From Anaerotalea alkaliphila (GTDB lineage: Bacteria > Bacillota > Clostridia > Lachnospirales > Vallitaleaceae), in contig NZ_JAAEEH010000022.1 of assembly GCF_010179735.1 (NCBI RefSeq), positions 1-50,809 of the forward strand: a stretch of DNA of 50,809 nucleotides. Direction: 5' to 3'. Position 1 is the stretch's first letter. The number at the start of each line of letters is the position of its first letter. A program made the translations under genes and the position numbers. Under the pieces are notes generated by a model. The model saw nothing but the letters and a program-made list of their open reading frames with translations. It was not told where the DNA came from and ran no database searches. This document shows positions 15,901-24,531 of the stretch, piece after piece.

Positions 15901-18441
15901 ATGTCCGATTCATTCCGGCATGGACTGCCGCAGAAATTTTCCGCATTTGCAATGGCCCTTGCCCTGGTGACGGCCGCTTTTTTCCCAGGGTACGTGCTTG
16001 CCGCCGATGTGGAGAGCCTGGGGATGGGGGGAACCGGCCACCGGGTCCTCTACATCAGTTCCTACCATGGGGCGTTCGACACGTTTCCGGACCAGCTGGC
16101 CGGGCTGCGGTCGGTGTTCGACGGGGAGGACGTCGTTTTCGACATCGAGTTCATGGACACGAAGCGTTTCGACACCCGGGAGAACTACGACAACTACTAC
16201 CGGTTCCTGAAGTACCGGCTGGACCGGAGCGAGCCCTACGACGTGGTGGTCGTCAGCGACGACAACGGGCTCCAGTTCCTGATGGACAACAGGGAGGACC
16301 TGCTGGGGGACATCCCGGTGGTGTTCTTCGCCATCAACGACATGGCCCGTGTCCTGGAAGCGGACGGGATGGAGGGCTTCACCGGCGTGTACGAATCCTC
16401 CTCCATCTACGAGAACCTGGCCCTGGCCAAGCGGCTGCAGCCGGAGGCGACGGAGTTCGTCGCCATCACCGACGGCACGATTACGGGGCTGGGGGACGCC
16501 AGGAGCTTCCTGCAGTTCGAAGCTTTGTTTCCGGAGATGGAGTTCACGGTGGTGAACTTCACGGAGTATGCCCTGGAGGACTTCAAGGCGTTCCTCCGGG
16601 GGCTGACCGGGGAACAGATCGTTCTGTACATGACCATGTTCGAGGACGTGGACGGGAACGTGTACACCATCGGCGAGTCCGTGGACATCCTGGTGGAATC
16701 CGCAAGCGTGCCGGTCTACCGGCACTCCATCGGGGGTGTGGGGGACGGCCTGCTGGGGGGCTACATGCTGTCCTATTTCGAGCAGGGGAGGATCGCCGCC
16801 TCCATGGCCATGGAGGTGCTTCGGGGGGTTCCGGCGGATTCCATCCCGGTGGTCACGGAGAGCCCCAACATGTACGTATTCGACTACAACGTGATGAAGG
16901 CCTACGGGCTGGATTTCGACGTGCTGCCGCAGGAGACGGAGATCGTCAATGCGCCCACAGGCTTCTACGACCGGTACCAGCACCTCCTGATGCCGCTGAT
17001 GATCGCCCTGGCCGTGTCCTTGCTCATCGTGGGGATCCTGGTCTACGACAACCGGCGCCGGAGGATCGTGGAGCTTGCGCTCCGGGAAAAGAACGTGGAG
17101 CTGACCCAGAGCCGGCAGAAGCTCCAGGAGAGCGAGCAGCGGTTCCGGGTCCTGGCCTACAACGACAGCCTGACGGGCCTGAAGAACCGGATCGCCATGA
17201 GCCTGAGCCTGGGGAGGCTGATCGAGGACGGGAACCGTTCGGGTTCCCTGTATTTCATCGACCTGGACCACTTCAAGTACATCAATGACTCCTGCGGCCA
17301 TCTGAAGGGGGACGAGGTGCTGCGGGTGGTCGGGGAGCGCTTCAAGGCCCTGGAGGACGACAGGACCATCGCCACCCGCCTGGGGGGCGACGAGTTCGTG
17401 CTGATCCGGCATGAGGAGGGCATGGGGCACGAGGTCGACAACGAGCTGGTGGTGTCCATCTCCAAGGCCGTGGAAGAGATGATCCTTGTGGAAGAGCAGG
17501 AGTTCTACCTGAGCTGCAGCATCGGCATCGTGAAGTTCCCGGAGCACGGGAACACGGCCAACGAGCTGATCCGCAAGGCGGACATCGCCATGTATCAGGC
17601 CAAGGAGACGGGCCGGTCCAGGGCCATGCGGTACAGCGATTTCATGGAGTCCAACGCCTCCAACATCCTGGAGATCCAGAACAACATCCGGCATGCCCTG
17701 GACAACGAGGAGTTCCAGCTGTACCTGCAGCCCCAGGCGGAGCTTGCGGGCGGGAAGGTGATCGGCTTCGAGGGCCTGATCCGTTGGGAACTGCCGGGGA
17801 AGGGGATGGTGAGCCCCATGGAGTTCATCCCGGTGGCGGAGCAGCTGGGGATCATCCACAGGATCAGCCAGTGGGTGTTCCAGGAGGCCTGCAGGGACAT
17901 CCTGCTTTTTCTGGAGAAGCACTACAAGGGGGTCAAGATTGCCGTGAACGTCTCTGCCGTGGAGCTGACCCGGGTGAATTTCGTGGAGGACTTCATGGGG
18001 ACGCTTGGGGAATATGGGATCAGCCCCGCCAACATCACCATCGAGCTGACGGAGACGGTGCTGCTGGAGACGTCGGAGAGCCACCTGGAGAGGCTGGACT
18101 ATCTGCGGAGTCAAGGGATCGAGCTGCATCTGGACGATTTCGGCACGGGGTATTCCTCCCTGAACTATCTGCGGAGCCTGCCCATCGACGTGGTGAAGAT
18201 CGACCAGGGGTTCATCCGGAACATCACGGTGGACAAGGAGCAGATGCACCTGACCAGGAGCATCATCGAAATCGCCCACAACCTGGGCAAGACCGTAATC
18301 GCGGAGGGCGTGGAGACGAAGGAGCAGATGGAGCTGCTGAAGGAGTTGGGGTGCGACCGGGTGCAGGGGTACTTCTTCGCACGGCCCATGACGATTGCGG
18401 ACACGCTGCAGTTCATGGAAGGGCATGAGATGGCGGAATGA
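15901..18441 (+). CDS. membrane GGDEF/EAL protein with a binding-protein-like sensor
   Basis: Predicted to make and/or degrade cyclic di-GMP in response to an extracellular ligand. The 846-residue protein has a signal peptide (about 1-33), an extracellular domain of the ABC-substrate-binding type (about 40-355), one membrane helix (about 361-383), a short coiled coil, a GGDEF domain with intact GGDEF near residue 495, and an EAL domain from about 610. The RxxD inhibitory site before GGDEF is absent (RTIA instead). The EAL motif reads EGL, but the other metal and catalytic residues (NVSA, ELTE, DDFGTGYSS, VKID, EGVE, QGY) are present, so hydrolysis looks possible. Start ATG 15901 follows AAAGGTGGG; a GTG at 15889 is in frame. 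Single-gene unit with its own promoter and terminator. Confidence 0.92.
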   Translation: MSDSFRHGLPQKFSAFAMALALVTAAFFPGYVLAADVESLGMGGTGHRVLYISSYHGAFDTFPDQLAGLRSVFDGEDVVFDIEFMDTKRFDTRENYDNYYRFLKYRLDRSEPYDVVVVSDDNGLQFLMDNREDLLGDIPVVFFAINDMARVLEADGMEGFTGVYESSSIYENLALAKRLQPEATEFVAITDGTITGLGDARSFLQFEALFPEMEFTVVNFTEYALEDFKAFLRGLTGEQIVLYMTMFEDVDGNVYTIGESVDILVESASVPVYRHSIGGVGDGLLGGYMLSYFEQGRIAASMAMEVLRGVPADSIPVVTESPNMYVFDYNVMKAYGLDFDVLPQETEIVNAPTGFYDRYQHLLMPLMIALAVSLLIVGILVYDNRRRRIVELALREKNVELTQSRQKLQESEQRFRVLAYNDSLTGLKNRIAMSLSLGRLIEDGNRSGSLYFIDLDHFKYINDSCGHLKGDEVLRVVGERFKALEDDRTIATRLGGDEFVLIRHEEGMGHEVDNELVVSISKAVEEMILVEEQEFYLSCSIGIVKFPEHGNTANELIRKADIAMYQAKETGRSRAMRYSDFMESNASNILEIQNNIRHALDNEEFQLYLQPQAELAGGKVIGFEGLIRWELPGKGMVSPMEFIPVAEQLGIIHRISQWVFQEACRDILLFLEKHYKGVKIAVNVSAVELTRVNFVEDFMGTLGEYGISPANITIELTETVLLETSESHLERLDYLRSQGIELHLDDFGTGYSSLNYLRSLPIDVVKIDQGFIRNITVDKEQMHLTRSIIEIAHNLGKTVIAEGVETKEQMELLKELGCDRVQGYFFARPMTIADTLQFMEGHEMAE

Positions 18442-18446
18442 ATTTG

Positions 18447-18497
18447 GGAAAAGGGGAAGGCCGGAGCGTTTGAAGCGCTCCAGCCTTCCCCTTTTCC
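18447..18497. terminator. bidirectional terminator between convergent genes
   Basis: Long stem GGAAAAGGGGAAGG...CCTTCCCCTTTTCC with inner GGAGCG-TTTGAA-GCGCTCC, A-rich on the left and T-rich on the right, so it can serve the GGDEF/EAL gene and the minus-strand oxidoreductase. Confidence 0.75.
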
Positions 18498-18532
18498 TTT
18501 CTGCCGTTCAACCGTATCCGGACGCTTGCGAC

Positions 18533-20443
18533 CTACATGACCCGGATGGTGTGGTATCCCTCGTGCACCGCGTTCAGGATCTTCCGTGGGGCTTCCGCAT
18601 CCCCGATGACCGTCAGGTCCCCGACGGCGTCGGTCAGGGCGTCCTCCAGCTGGTTGTTGGGACGGTAGCCGGCGGCGACGATGACCGTGTCGCATTCCAG
18701 GGTGTGCTCCCGGCCGTCCTTGGTGTAGCGCAGGTGGTCCGGCCGGATGGCCGTAACCGCCGCGTTCGGGACGACGCCGATGTTCCTTTCCTTCAGCATG
18801 TCCCGGAGGGCCTGGTCGTTGTTCAGGCAATGGTCGGCCACGGCCAGGATGTCGTCCAGCATCTCCACGATGGTGACCTCGTCGGCGGTCTCCTTCATGT
18901 AGGCCGCGGTTTCGCAGCCCACCAGTCCGCCGCCGATGACCACAACCTTGCTGCCCGGCTTCCGGATTCCCAGCAGGTAGTCGTTGGCCGGGGCGGCATG
19001 GACGATGCCGTCGATGGGGGGCATGGCCGGCCGGGACCCGGCGGCCAGGATGACCTTGTCGTAGTTCCCCGCTTGGATTCCTTCGGCCGTGGCTTCCATT
19101 TCCAGCCGCACCTGGACGCCCAGCTTGTGGACCTGGCGTTCCATGTAGGTGACCAGCTTCAGCACGTCCCGCTTGAAGGTGGGGAGTCCGGCGGCCCAAA
19201 GGTTGCCCCCCAGACGGTCGGACTTCTCCCACAGCTCCACGTCGAAGCCCCGCTTTGCCGCGGTCATGGCCGCCGACATGCCTCCGGGGCCGCCGCCCAC
19301 CACCAGGACGGACTTCCTGACCCCGCCCTTATCGGGCAGCTGGTAGTCGCCTTCCGCATAGGTCAGGGGATTGACGCCGCAGTAGTAGTGCTTTCCGGAA
19401 AAACCGGCCAGCAGGCATTCGTTGCAGCCGATGCAGGGGATGATGTCCTCCACGTCCCCGGACTTCACCTTGTTGGCCCAGGCGGGGTCGGCCAGCATCT
19501 GGTGGCCCAGGACGACATAGTCCAATTTGCCTTGGGCCACGGCCGCCTCCGCCTTCGCGGGGTCGAACATCTTGCCCTGGCCCAGCACGGGAAGCTTCAC
19601 CGTCTTCTTGACGGCCTCCACCACGTCCAGTTGGTGGCCTTCCTCCTGGTAGACGGTGGAGATGGCCTTGTACCAGGCCTCGTAGCAGCCCACGTCCACA
19701 TGGAGGGCGTCGACACCGGAGGCGTCCAGGATCCGGGCCATCTCCAGGCCTTCCGCAAGCTCCCGGCCGCCTTCCACCCGGTGGACCGGGGTGAACTTCA
19801 CCAGGATGGGGAAGTCCGGGCCCACGCTCTTGCGGATGGATGCGATGCATTCCAGGGTGAAGCGCATCCTGTTATCAAGGCTGCCTCCGTATTCGTCCGT
19901 GCGCATGTTCCATTGCTTGGAATGGAACTGGTCCAGCAGGTAGCCGCCGTAGGCGTGAAGCTCCACCGCATCGGCGCCCGCCATTTTTGCCAGGCTGGCG
20001 GAGAAGCCCACCTTCTGCACCAGGTCCTGGATCTCCTCCTTGGCGAAGGGCTTGCATTTCAGGTCAGGGAACCAGAAGGAGGCGCATTCGCTGGCCGAAT
20101 AGGGCGGGGTGAAGGGGTCGGTGAACTGCTGGAGCCCCAGTCCGGGGGATACCTGCACGCAGACCTTGGCCCCGTGGTGGTGGCATCGCTCCGCCAGCAT
20201 GTTCAGGCGCTCCACATGGTGGAAGTTGCTCAGTTCGGTGCAGGGGCGGGGCTCGTATTTGGTCGTCACCACGTTGGCGCCTGTGATGATCAGGCCGGTG
20301 CCGCCCTTGGCCCTTTCCTCAAAATACCGGATCCCCTCGCCGCAATAGGATCCGTCCGCCTCGCCGGTGGTTCCCATGGGCCCCATCACGATCCGGTTCT
20401 TCAGCTTCATGCCGTTGATTTTGGTCCTTTCGAATAGCTTCAT
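18533..20443 (-). CDS. NADH:flavin oxidoreductase, 2-enoate reductase-like (FMN, 4Fe-4S, FAD)
   Basis: Soluble multidomain enzyme of the 2-enoate / 2,4-dienoyl-CoA reductase family, reducing activated C=C bonds of unsaturated acids with NAD(P)H. The 636-residue protein has the FMN TIM barrel (about 1-330, with NRIVMGPMGT, AVELHAYGGYLLDQF and DEYGGSLDNR), a cysteine cluster CIGCNECLL...YYCGVNP for a 4Fe-4S centre, then FAD and NAD folds with VVGGGPGGMSAAM and VIGGGLVGCETA. Start ATG 20443 follows GGAGG; the frame extends 24 codons further upstream without support. The true substrate (cinnamate-like, bile-acid-like or other enoates) cannot be read from sequence. A divergent TetR gene probably controls it. 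Confidence 0.9.
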   Translation of the reverse strand: MKLFERTKINGMKLKNRIVMGPMGTTGEADGSYCGEGIRYFEERAKGGTGLIITGANVVTTKYEPRPCTELSNFHHVERLNMLAERCHHHGAKVCVQVSPGLGLQQFTDPFTPPYSASECASFWFPDLKCKPFAKEEIQDLVQKVGFSASLAKMAGADAVELHAYGGYLLDQFHSKQWNMRTDEYGGSLDNRMRFTLECIASIRKSVGPDFPILVKFTPVHRVEGGRELAEGLEMARILDASGVDALHVDVGCYEAWYKAISTVYQEEGHQLDVVEAVKKTVKLPVLGQGKMFDPAKAEAAVAQGKLDYVVLGHQMLADPAWANKVKSGDVEDIIPCIGCNECLLAGFSGKHYYCGVNPLTYAEGDYQLPDKGGVRKSVLVVGGGPGGMSAAMTAAKRGFDVELWEKSDRLGGNLWAAGLPTFKRDVLKLVTYMERQVHKLGVQVRLEMEATAEGIQAGNYDKVILAAGSRPAMPPIDGIVHAAPANDYLLGIRKPGSKVVVIGGGLVGCETAAYMKETADEVTIVEMLDDILAVADHCLNNDQALRDMLKERNIGVVPNAAVTAIRPDHLRYTKDGREHTLECDTVIVAAGYRPNNQLEDALTDAVGDLTVIGDAEAPRKILNAVHEGYHTIRVM

Positions 20444-20521
20444 CGATCTGTTCCTCCTTCTGGTATGCTGTAACGCTCCTTGCGTAGTATCACGGTAATA
20501 CGTTTGTATGACCATGGTAAT

Positions 20522-20581
20522 AGAATGCTCTTTTGTTAATTAAAAGTCAATCTAGATTTGCAAAAAAGAGTGTGCTATCAT
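20522..20581. promoter_or_regulatory. divergent promoters between the enoate reductase and tetR
   Basis: On the minus strand TTGACT (20545-20550) and CATTCT (20522-20527) are 17 bases apart and face the reductase. On the plus strand TAGATT (20553-20558) and TATCAT (20576-20581, preceded by TGC) are 17 bases apart and face tetR. The -35 boxes almost touch, so one bound repressor could control both. GGTAATA occurs twice just left of this (20493 and 20514) as a possible operator. Confidence 0.55.
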
Positions 20582-20609
20582 AGGGCATACGAAACTTACG
20601 GAGGTAGAC

Positions 20610-21185
20610 ATGGAAAACCAACCCACACGGAATTTCATCATAGACACCGCGCTGCGGCTTTTTCTGGAGAAGGGCTACAAGAACGCCACCATCGTGGACA
20701 TCTGCAAGGCCTGCGGCATCTCCAAGACCACCTTCTACTACCATCTGAAGTCGAAGGAGGACATCGTCCTGCATTTCTACGACTCCATCGTCCACAACAT
20801 CAGCCTCCGGCTTCTGTCCATCCTGTCCCAGGAGAACCATTGGGAGCAGCTGATGGTATGCTTCGAGGGTCTGGTGGAGGAGGCCTACAAGTACGGCCCC
20901 GACTTCTTCAGCCAGATGATGACCAGCAACCTGAAGAAGGACCATGGCAGCTACGACCTTAGGGAGGAGCTGACCGAAATCGCCGTGACGGTCATCCGGA
21001 AAGGCCAGGCGTCGGGACAGATCCGGAACCGGAGCGAGGCGAGGGAGCTGTACGTGGCCTCGGCCTACGCGTTCCTGGGCCAGGACGTGACCTGGTGCAT
21101 CAAGAAGGGGGACTTCGACTGGAAGAGCCAGATGCGCAGGTCCCTGGAGTGCATCTATGACGTGGCTCCCCAGTACCGGAAGTGA
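20610..21185 (+). CDS. TetR/AcrR family transcriptional regulator
   Basis: DNA-binding repressor, presumably of the divergent enoate reductase and of its own operon. The 191-residue protein has the classic N-terminal helix-turn-helix (ALRLFLEKGYKNATIVDICK, then SKTTFYYHLKSKEDI, residues about 10-55) and a variable helical ligand domain. ATG 20610 follows GGAGG at 20599-20603. The inducer is unknown; an unsaturated acid handled by the neighbouring enzyme is the simplest guess. Confidence 0.9.
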   Translation: MENQPTRNFIIDTALRLFLEKGYKNATIVDICKACGISKTTFYYHLKSKEDIVLHFYDSIVHNISLRLLSILSQENHWEQLMVCFEGLVEEAYKYGPDFFSQMMTSNLKKDHGSYDLREELTEIAVTVIRKGQASGQIRNRSEARELYVASAYAFLGQDVTWCIKKGDFDWKSQMRRSLECIYDVAPQYRK

Positions 21186-21199
21186 AGGAAGGAGACCAC

Positions 21200-21508
21200 A
21201 TGAAAAAAGAAGCGCAACCGTTCTACAGAAAGATCCCCGGATTCCGTTCGGGGGACAGGCGGAAGATGGCCCTGTCCGGAATCCTCTACCTGCTGCTGGC
21301 CGGACAGCTGGCCTATGGCTTCCAGAGCGGCAACATCGGCTTTAGGGACCTGCTCATGGTGCTGGGGCTGGCGGGCCTGGCCTGGGGGAACCTGCGATTC
21401 ATCCAGGACATCAGGAAATCGGAAAAGCCCCTTAAGGATGCGTTGAAGCGGGTGGGGATCGTGACCGCCCTCTCCGTGCTGCTGTTCCTCCTGGGGGCGG
21501 GAATGTGA
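21200..21508 (+). CDS. small membrane protein of unknown function
   Basis: 102 residues with hydrophobic segments near residues 28-43, 50-63 and 83-100, separated by short basic stretches, so two or three membrane helices. ATG 21200 has AAGGAAGGAG upstream and lies 14 bases after tetR, so the two are co-transcribed. I do not recognise a family. It could work with the regulator or the nearby oxidoreductase, but nothing in it shows how. Confidence 0.75.
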   Translation: MKKEAQPFYRKIPGFRSGDRRKMALSGILYLLLAGQLAYGFQSGNIGFRDLLMVLGLAGLAWGNLRFIQDIRKSEKPLKDALKRVGIVTALSVLLFLLGAGM

Positions 21509-21607
21509 CGGCGATTGCCCATATGGCACAATAAATGATAGAAATGAAGTGGATATACAGACAAAACATCCATAACAAAAGAATTACCACTTAATAATTA
21601 CCGTTAA

Positions 21608-21640
21608 TTTTGGCCAAAAGATAGAGACGCATGCTATATT
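21608..21640 (+). promoter_or_regulatory. promoter and palindromic operator of the fructose-type PTS operon
   Basis: TATATT (21635-21640) preceded by TGC is an extended -10 box 57 bases before the first gene. The perfect 12-base palindrome TTTTGGCCAAAA (21608-21619) covers the -35 position, so a repressor or activator bound there would decide transcription. The rest of the gap 21509-21696 is A+T-rich with no gene. Confidence 0.5.
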
Positions 21641-21696
21641 GTCTGTAGGAAATGGCAATGGCAACCAACAACCAAGGACATACGGGGGTAGATGAA

Positions 21697-22008
21697 ATGA
21701 AAATAGTAGGAATCACAGCATGTACTGCGGGAATTGCCCATACCTACATCGCAAAAGAAAAGCTTGAGTCCGCAGCAAGGTCCCTTGGACATGAGGTCAA
21801 AATTGAAACCCAAGGATCCATTGGCGTGGAAAATGAATTGACCCTGTCGGAAATCAAGGATGCGGATGTCGTAATCATTGCAGCGGACATTACGGTTTCC
21901 AAGGAACGGTTTGCCGGAAAGCCGGTGGTCGATGTACCGATCAGCTTGATCATGAAATCTCCAAAGTCTGTAGTTTCTTCGGTAGCTTCCAAATTGAAAA
22001 AAGATTAA
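21697..22008 (+). CDS. PTS fructose-type IIB component
   Basis: Cytosolic phosphotransfer subunit that receives phosphate on a cysteine from IIA and hands it to the sugar at IIC. 103 residues starting KIVGITACTAGIAHTYIAKE with phospho-Cys9, the standard fructose IIB beginning, and ending VVSSVASKLKKD. ATG 21697 follows GGGGGTAG; the frame is open 15 codons further up without support. First gene of a seven-gene operon. Confidence 0.93.
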   Translation: MKIVGITACTAGIAHTYIAKEKLESAARSLGHEVKIETQGSIGVENELTLSEIKDADVVIIAADITVSKERFAGKPVVDVPISLIMKSPKSVVSSVASKLKKD

Positions 22009-22021
22009 GGGGGACAATTGG

Positions 22022-23086
22022 ATGAACGCGATGAAAGAATTCAACATCAAGAAACACATCATGACTGGCATTTCCTACATGATTCCCATCGTCGTCATCG
22101 GCGGCTTGTGCATGGGACTCGGCAAACTGCTGGGTGGCTGGGATGTAGGTTCGGAAGAAAAGGTGGGAACGATGGCGGCCTACATCAACACATTGGGGGC
22201 TTACGCCATGGCATTTGTCGTACCGGCTTTGACGGCCGGAATCGCCTACTCGATTTCGGGGCGACCGGGAATCGCTCCAGGATTGGCCATCGGATATGCG
22301 GCGGTGCAGGTCAAAGCCGGTTTCCTAGGAGGCATCCTGATGGGGATTTTGATTGGCTTGTTCGTCAATTGGATGAAGACCTGGAAGGTTCCTTCTTGGC
22401 TGAAGGGCCTGATGCCTGTAATGATCATCCCGTTCCTCACCACCTTGGTCCTGGGGATGGCATTCCTGCTGATCATCGGCAAACCCATCACGGGCTTCAT
22501 GGAGTTCCTGACCGCGTGGATCCGCGGATTGAACGATGGATCGAAATTCGTCATAGGAGCGGTCATCGGCGCCTGCATGGGATTTGACATGGGCGGACCT
22601 GTCAACAAGACGGCATCCGCGGTTGCCAATGGTCTCGGTGCGGACGGAATCTTCGGACCCATGACCGCAAAAATTGTAGGAGGCATGACGCCTCCTCTGG
22701 GAATCGGCCTTGCCGCGCTGGTGGCGAACAAGAAGTTCTCCAAGGCGGAGGTTGAAATGGCGAAAACAGCGGTTCCCATGGGATTCAGCTTCATCACGGA
22801 AGGCGTCCTTCCCTTTGCGGCGGCGGATCCGCTGAGGGTCATCCCATCCTGCATGATCGGGTCGGGAATCGCAGGCGGTCTGGCTGTCATGTGGGGATGC
22901 GAATCCGTAGCAGGACATGGAGGCATCTTCGTCGTACCGATGATGGTCAACCCATTGGGCTTCATGGCGGCGCTGGTGATCGGGTCCGTCACGACGGGAG
23001 TCACCTATGCGTTGCTGAAACGGCCGGCAGAAGACGAAGTCGAGGAAGAGATTGTTGAGCTGGACATCAGCGTAAGCATTGAATGA
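22022..23086 (+). CDS. PTS fructose-type IIC permease
   Basis: Membrane channel subunit of the fructose/mannitol PTS superfamily that translocates the sugar for phosphorylation by IIB. 354 residues, strongly hydrophobic with about ten membrane segments, and the family motifs GISYMIPIVVIGG, GFDMGGPVNKTA and SFITEGVLPFAAADPLRVIP. The C-terminal tail is acidic. ATG 22022 with AAGGGGGAC upstream, 13 bases after the IIB gene. Separate IIB and IIC chains together with the neighbouring class II aldolase suggest a ketose substrate other than plain fructose. Confidence 0.93.
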   Translation: MNAMKEFNIKKHIMTGISYMIPIVVIGGLCMGLGKLLGGWDVGSEEKVGTMAAYINTLGAYAMAFVVPALTAGIAYSISGRPGIAPGLAIGYAAVQVKAGFLGGILMGILIGLFVNWMKTWKVPSWLKGLMPVMIIPFLTTLVLGMAFLLIIGKPITGFMEFLTAWIRGLNDGSKFVIGAVIGACMGFDMGGPVNKTASAVANGLGADGIFGPMTAKIVGGMTPPLGIGLAALVANKKFSKAEVEMAKTAVPMGFSFITEGVLPFAAADPLRVIPSCMIGSGIAGGLAVMWGCESVAGHGGIFVVPMMVNPLGFMAALVIGSVTTGVTYALLKRPAEDEVEEEIVELDISVSIE

Positions 23087-23156
23087 TGATGTTGCAGCCG
23101 TATGGCCGGCGAATGCTGGTCATACCTGTCCCAACAGCGTTGTGAGGGGGGTTAAC

Positions 23157-24041
23157 ATGTATGTTTCGATGAAAGACATCTTGCGTCATGCACATAAGAA
23201 CAGCTATGCTGTCATGGCTGTCAACAGCATCAATATGGAAATGGCAAGGGCGGTGGTGGAGGCGGCGGAAGAGGAAAAATCACCGATCATCCTGCAGTTC
23301 GGGATGAACCAGATGAGCAAGCACGCGCATCCGACTGAGATGGTGCCCATGATCAAGGCACTGGCGGACAAGGCGTCGGTTCCCGTGTGCCTGAACCTGG
23401 ACCATGGACAGGATTTCGATTTTATCGTGAAGTGCATCCATATGAATTTTTCCAATGTCATGTTCGACGGTTCGTCGCTTCCGTATGAGGAGAACGTAAG
23501 AAGAACAAGCATCATCAGCAACCTGGCCCATCCCATGGGCATCAGTGTCGAAGCGGAGCTCGGGCATGTGGGACAGGCAGCGGACAACGAGGACGAGAAC
23601 GAGGACCTGCTCACCAATGCGGAGCAGGCCAAGGAATTCGTGGAGCGGACAGGTGTGGATGCCCTGGCGGTCGCCATCGGCACAGCACATGGTGCGTATC
23701 CGAAAGGGAAAATCCCCAAGCTGGACTTCGAGCGCCTGAAGGAGTTGAAGAAGAGATTGGACATGCCGCTGGTGCTGCATGGCGGTTCGGGAGCAGGTGA
23801 GGAGAACATCCGGAAAGCGGTGGCCTATGGGATCAACAAGATCAATGTCTGCACGGATGCGTTCCAGGTGGCGAAGGATGCCATGCTGAAGGCCACCGAG
23901 CAGGACAAAAACATCGACTACATGAACATGTGCATGGTCGCCGAACGGGAAGTGAAGGAGTTCGTGAAGAATTATATTAGGGTCATCGGCTCGAACAACC
24001 AGTATATTTTCAAGAAAACCGAAATGCTGGGTTTCGAGTAG
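23157..24041 (+). CDS. class II ketose-bisphosphate aldolase (fructose/tagatose type)
   Basis: Zinc enzyme that splits a ketose 1,6-bisphosphate, or a 1-phosphate in some relatives, into triose units. The 294-residue protein has the metal and active-site motifs CLNLDHGQDF (DHG near residue 83), VEAELGHVGQ, AIGTAHGAYP and VLHGGSGAG, all intact. ATG 23157 follows GAGGGGGG. In this operon it would process the sugar phosphate delivered by the IIB/IIC permease. A 6-phosphofructokinase-like step is not encoded here, so a 1-phosphate substrate or a kinase elsewhere is implied. Confidence 0.93.
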   Translation: MYVSMKDILRHAHKNSYAVMAVNSINMEMARAVVEAAEEEKSPIILQFGMNQMSKHAHPTEMVPMIKALADKASVPVCLNLDHGQDFDFIVKCIHMNFSNVMFDGSSLPYEENVRRTSIISNLAHPMGISVEAELGHVGQAADNEDENEDLLTNAEQAKEFVERTGVDALAVAIGTAHGAYPKGKIPKLDFERLKELKKRLDMPLVLHGGSGAGEENIRKAVAYGINKINVCTDAFQVAKDAMLKATEQDKNIDYMNMCMVAEREVKEFVKNYIRVIGSNNQYIFKKTEMLGFE

Positions 24042-24075
24042 CGGGCAACAACCGTATGGGATTGGGGGAGAAGTG

Positions 24076-24531
24076 ATGGATATGCTGGCATTGGGGTTCG
24101 TGACTGTCCTTGCCGTCGCCATGGGTGTGAAGATACTGGAGCAGTACAGGACATATGCGGGAAGCGTCCATCAGGCCTTGTACTCGAATTTCACAGAATA
24201 CAGGATGCGGAAGGGCAGCAGGGAGGCCCTATCGGAAAGCTATCGCCTGAAGAAGCTGTTCGGTCCCCACCGGATTGTCCATATGGAAGATGGCGGAACG
24301 GTATTGCTCCTGACCAGTGGATGCTATGCGATCAATGGGGAGAACGGCGTCGGCGACAAATTTCCTTGGGAGGGGTTGCGGCATGTGCCCATGGCCATCG
24401 TGGAAACGGTGCCGATCGACCGGCTGTTGGACAGGATAGGGGAAATGCACAATACGAGGGATCCGGATGTGCTTGCGACCAGCGAGATTGAGAAGGCATT
24501 CGGGTTGATTGCGGGGGATACGCTTGAATAA
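24076..24531 (+). CDS. single-pass membrane protein of unknown function in the PTS operon
   Basis: 151 residues with one N-terminal membrane helix (about residues 3-20, LALGFVTVLAVAMGVK) and a cytosolic domain with RIVHMEDGGTVLLLTSGCYAI and GLRHVPMAIVETVPIDRLLDRIG. I do not recognise the family. ATG 24076 follows GGGGGAG at 24064-24070. It lies between the aldolase and the operon regulator and overlaps the regulator by eight bases, so its product is probably made in step with it; membrane anchoring of a regulator or sensing near the permease are possible roles but not shown. Confidence 0.8.
   Translation: MDMLALGFVTVLAVAMGVKILEQYRTYAGSVHQALYSNFTEYRMRKGSREALSESYRLKKLFGPHRIVHMEDGGTVLLLTSGCYAINGENGVGDKFPWEGLRHVPMAIVETVPIDRLLDRIGEMHNTRDPDVLATSEIEKAFGLIAGDTLE

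Noticed and set aside
15910-18426. Very long open frame on the minus strand opposite the GGDEF/EAL gene
   Set aside because: It is the complement of an obviously real gene in G+C-rich DNA; the product is His/Gln/Leu/Val-rich with no motifs and has no ribosome binding site.
21520-21545. Sigma-54 promoter (TGGCAC) before the PTS operon
   Set aside because: The required GC element at the fixed -12 distance is missing and the regulator in the operon lacks a sigma-54 interaction ATPase domain.
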